The position numbers were made by a program, and so were the translations under genes. From Rectinema sp003452735 (GTDB lineage: Bacteria > Spirochaetota > Spirochaetia > Treponematales > Rectinemataceae), in NCBI GenBank assembly GCA_035415815.1, contig DAOOGR010000078.1, positions 1-7,340 on the forward strand: 7,340 bases of DNA, given 5' to 3'. Positions 5,866-7,340 of this stretch are shown here, piece by piece. Below the pieces are notes generated by a model. The model did no database searches. It was not told the origin of the DNA and saw only the letters and a program-made list of their open reading frames with translations. Position 1 is the stretch's first letter, and each line of letters starts with the position of its first letter.

Positions 5866-7245
5866 ATGGTAAGAAAAAAAATAGTCGTAATCGGTGCCGG
5901 AAGTGCATCCTTCGGCATTTCGACATTGGCAGGTATTATGCGCAACCCGGACCTCCATGGCTGTGAGCTTTGCCTCGTCGATATCAATCGCGAAGGGCTC
6001 GAAGCGATCGAAAAGCTTGCGCTGCGTATGAATGATGAATGGCATGCTGATATGCGCATTAGTGCTACAGAACAAAGAAAGGACGCATTGTCTGGCGCAG
6101 ATTACGTGGTGCTTTCTATTGCGGTAGATCGGGAAAATCGCTGGAGAATCGATCACGAGCTCGCCAAAGAGTATGGCATCATGCACTATGCAGAAAATGG
6201 TGGCCCGGCCGCACTCTTCCATACTGCGCGTAACCTCGCCCAGATCATGCCTATAATCAAAGATATGGAAGCTCTTTGCCCGAATGCGTACCTCCTCAAT
6301 TTCACTAATCCCGTGCCACGCATTGCGCTTGCAGTGCATCGCTATTCATCCATCCGCACAATTGGCATTTGTCATCAGCTCAGTTTTGGCTATATGATGG
6401 CGGGCTATGTCCTCGCACAAGACCTTGGCATTGACGCACCGCGAGATTATCGCTTTGTGTGGACCGATGAATCGAGCCAAATTGAGCGCATCATTGTCGA
6501 ACAAGCAATACAAAAAATCGACATCCTCGCAGCTGGGATCAACCACTTCACATGGATGCTCGATGTGCGGACAAAAAACGGGGAAGACCTCTACCCGCTT
6601 CTTAAAAAGCGATTCTTGAAAGCGCCAGCCGATTTCGAGCCGCTCACGCAAGAGATGATTCGTATTTTCGATTGCGTACCGGTGCCAGGCGATTGCCACC
6701 TTTGCGAATATCTGCCTTATACGCACAGTATGAGCCGCAATACATGGGCAAAATACAATATTCAAATGTATGATCTAAACCGGGGTTCCAAAAATCGGGA
6801 ACGAATGTGGCAGAATATCACCCAGATGGGACGCGCCGAAGTGCCAATCGATAGCCTAAAAGATGCACATACTGAGCGCGCCGAGCTCATCATAGGCGCA
6901 ATTAAGACCAATAGCCATGCCTATGAAGCAGCGGTCAATGTGCCCAATGTAGGGTGTATCGAAAATTTGCCCAATGATACCATTGTCGAAGTGCCCGCCG
7001 TGGTGGATGCCGCAGGAGTGTATGGCCTCTCCGTTGGAAGATTGCCTGAGCCGGTTGCGGAACTTTGCCGCCGCCAGATGACCATTGCTGAGCTTTCCGT
7101 CAAGGCAGGCGTAGAAGGTGATAGAAAAGCAGCCATCGAAGCGCTCGCGCTCGATCCTATGATCGACGATCCCTCGCTGGCGTCGACGCTATTTGACCGC
7201 TACTTCGATGTGCACAGAGACTTTCTTCCACAATTCACTTCTTAG
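5866..7245 (+). CDS. Glycoside hydrolase family 4 enzyme (NAD- and metal-dependent glycosidase)
   Basis: This 459-residue cytoplasmic enzyme likely cleaves the imported glycoside. GH4 enzymes use NAD and a divalent metal in an oxidation-elimination mechanism. Seen: the nucleotide-binding loop GAGSASFG (10-17) with D39 ending the second strand; NFTNP (145-149); the metal-site C169-H170 in GICHQL; N226-H227 in GINHFTW, the second metal site; GDCHLCEYLP (275-284); and NVPNVGCIENLPNDTIVEVP (358-377) followed by the usual C-terminal helices. Length is normal. AAAGGAG (5851-5857) lies 8 nt before the ATG. The C-H pair excludes the 6-phospho-glycosidase subgroups (C-D-M-P and C-N-V-P), so an unphosphorylated substrate is expected: a galactoside, glucoside or uronide. 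The Q-L after C-H fits none of the subgroup signatures I recall, so no specific activity is assigned. It is the last gene of the apparent operon. Confidence 0.9.
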   Translation: MVRKKIVVIGAGSASFGISTLAGIMRNPDLHGCELCLVDINREGLEAIEKLALRMNDEWHADMRISATEQRKDALSGADYVVLSIAVDRENRWRIDHELAKEYGIMHYAENGGPAALFHTARNLAQIMPIIKDMEALCPNAYLLNFTNPVPRIALAVHRYSSIRTIGICHQLSFGYMMAGYVLAQDLGIDAPRDYRFVWTDESSQIERIIVEQAIQKIDILAAGINHFTWMLDVRTKNGEDLYPLLKKRFLKAPADFEPLTQEMIRIFDCVPVPGDCHLCEYLPYTHSMSRNTWAKYNIQMYDLNRGSKNRERMWQNITQMGRAEVPIDSLKDAHTERAELIIGAIKTNSHAYEAAVNVPNVGCIENLPNDTIVEVPAVVDAAGVYGLSVGRLPEPVAELCRRQMTIAELSVKAGVEGDRKAAIEALALDPMIDDPSLASTLFDRYFDVHRDFLPQFTS

Positions 7246-7277
7246 CTATAGCGAACTTGGAGAAATATAGCCAGGAT

Positions 7278-7291
7278 GGCATGCATATGCC
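7278..7291. repeat. Short inverted repeat after the GH4 gene
   Basis: GGCAT (7278-7282) and ATGCC (7287-7291) form a 5-bp stem with a 4-nt loop. No T-run follows directly, so it is a poor rho-independent terminator. It is the only hairpin in the 95 nt after the operon, and no clear terminator for the operon is visible inside the window. Confidence 0.3.
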
Positions 7292-7299
7292 TAACTCCA

Positions 7300-7329
7300 T
7301 TGCCGCGCAATAGAGTAATTTATTATAAT
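7300..7329 (+). promoter_or_regulatory. Candidate promoter for a gene beyond the right edge
   Basis: TTGCCG (7300-7305, four of six bases) is followed by an 18-nt spacer and a perfect TATAAT (7324-7329). A second TATAAT overlaps it at 7329-7334. Transcription would start at about the window end. The region is strongly AT-rich, so a chance match is possible. Confidence 0.35.
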
Positions 7330-7340
7330 ATAATTCTGAG

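Noticed and set aside
1..7340. CRISPR array, tRNA, rRNA or insertion sequence
   Set aside because: I saw no regularly spaced repeats, no tRNA-like cloverleaf, and no transposase or terminal inverted repeats.

Overview
This window looks like a compact, single-orientation carbohydrate uptake and utilisation locus from a diderm bacterium. It carries a membrane-bound AraC-type regulator, a periplasmic sugar-binding protein, two ABC permease subunits and a glycoside hydrolase family 4 (GH4) enzyme. All five genes are on the + strand and all appear intact. The binding protein has a signal peptidase I-type signal (cleavage after V-S-A) and no lipobox cysteine, which argues against a Gram-positive host, where such proteins are usually lipoproteins. 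Large AraC regulators with an extracytoplasmic sensor beside sugar ABC operons are common in Spirochaetota and Firmicutes. A spirochaete-like host is my best guess, but the sequence does not prove it.

Layout: positions 1-265 are non-coding. They hold a possible truncated terminator arm at the left edge and a good sigma-70-type promoter (TTGACA, 17-nt spacer, TAGCAT) just before the regulator gene (266-2491). Positions 2492-2677 are a 186-nt leader with an AT-only inverted repeat and, next to the binding-protein start, two nested inverted repeats that could fold the translation start region. The binding-protein gene (2678-3943) is followed by a strong hairpin and a perfect 12-bp tandem duplication. 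Then come permease 1 (4028-4924), permease 2 (4921-5781, overlapping by 4 nt) and the GH4 enzyme (5866-7245). The last 95 nt carry a short inverted repeat and a possible promoter that would serve a gene beyond the right edge.

Inferred working: the regulator senses an extracytoplasmic ligand through a Cache-like domain and activates the operon through its C-terminal helix-turn-helix domain. The binding protein captures an oligosaccharide or glycoside in the periplasm and delivers it to the permease pair. The NAD-dependent GH4 enzyme cleaves it in the cytoplasm. No ATPase gene lies in the window, so a shared MsmX/UgpC-type ATPase elsewhere is the likely energy source. There is no phosphotransferase component, so the imported glycoside is probably not phosphorylated. 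The substrate cannot be named from sequence alone.

The enzymes and transporter belong to known families. The less ordinary signals are the nested RNA structure around the binding-protein start, the hairpin with 12-bp duplication after it, and the C-H-Q-L metal-site signature of the GH4 enzyme, which does not match the subgroup signatures I know.
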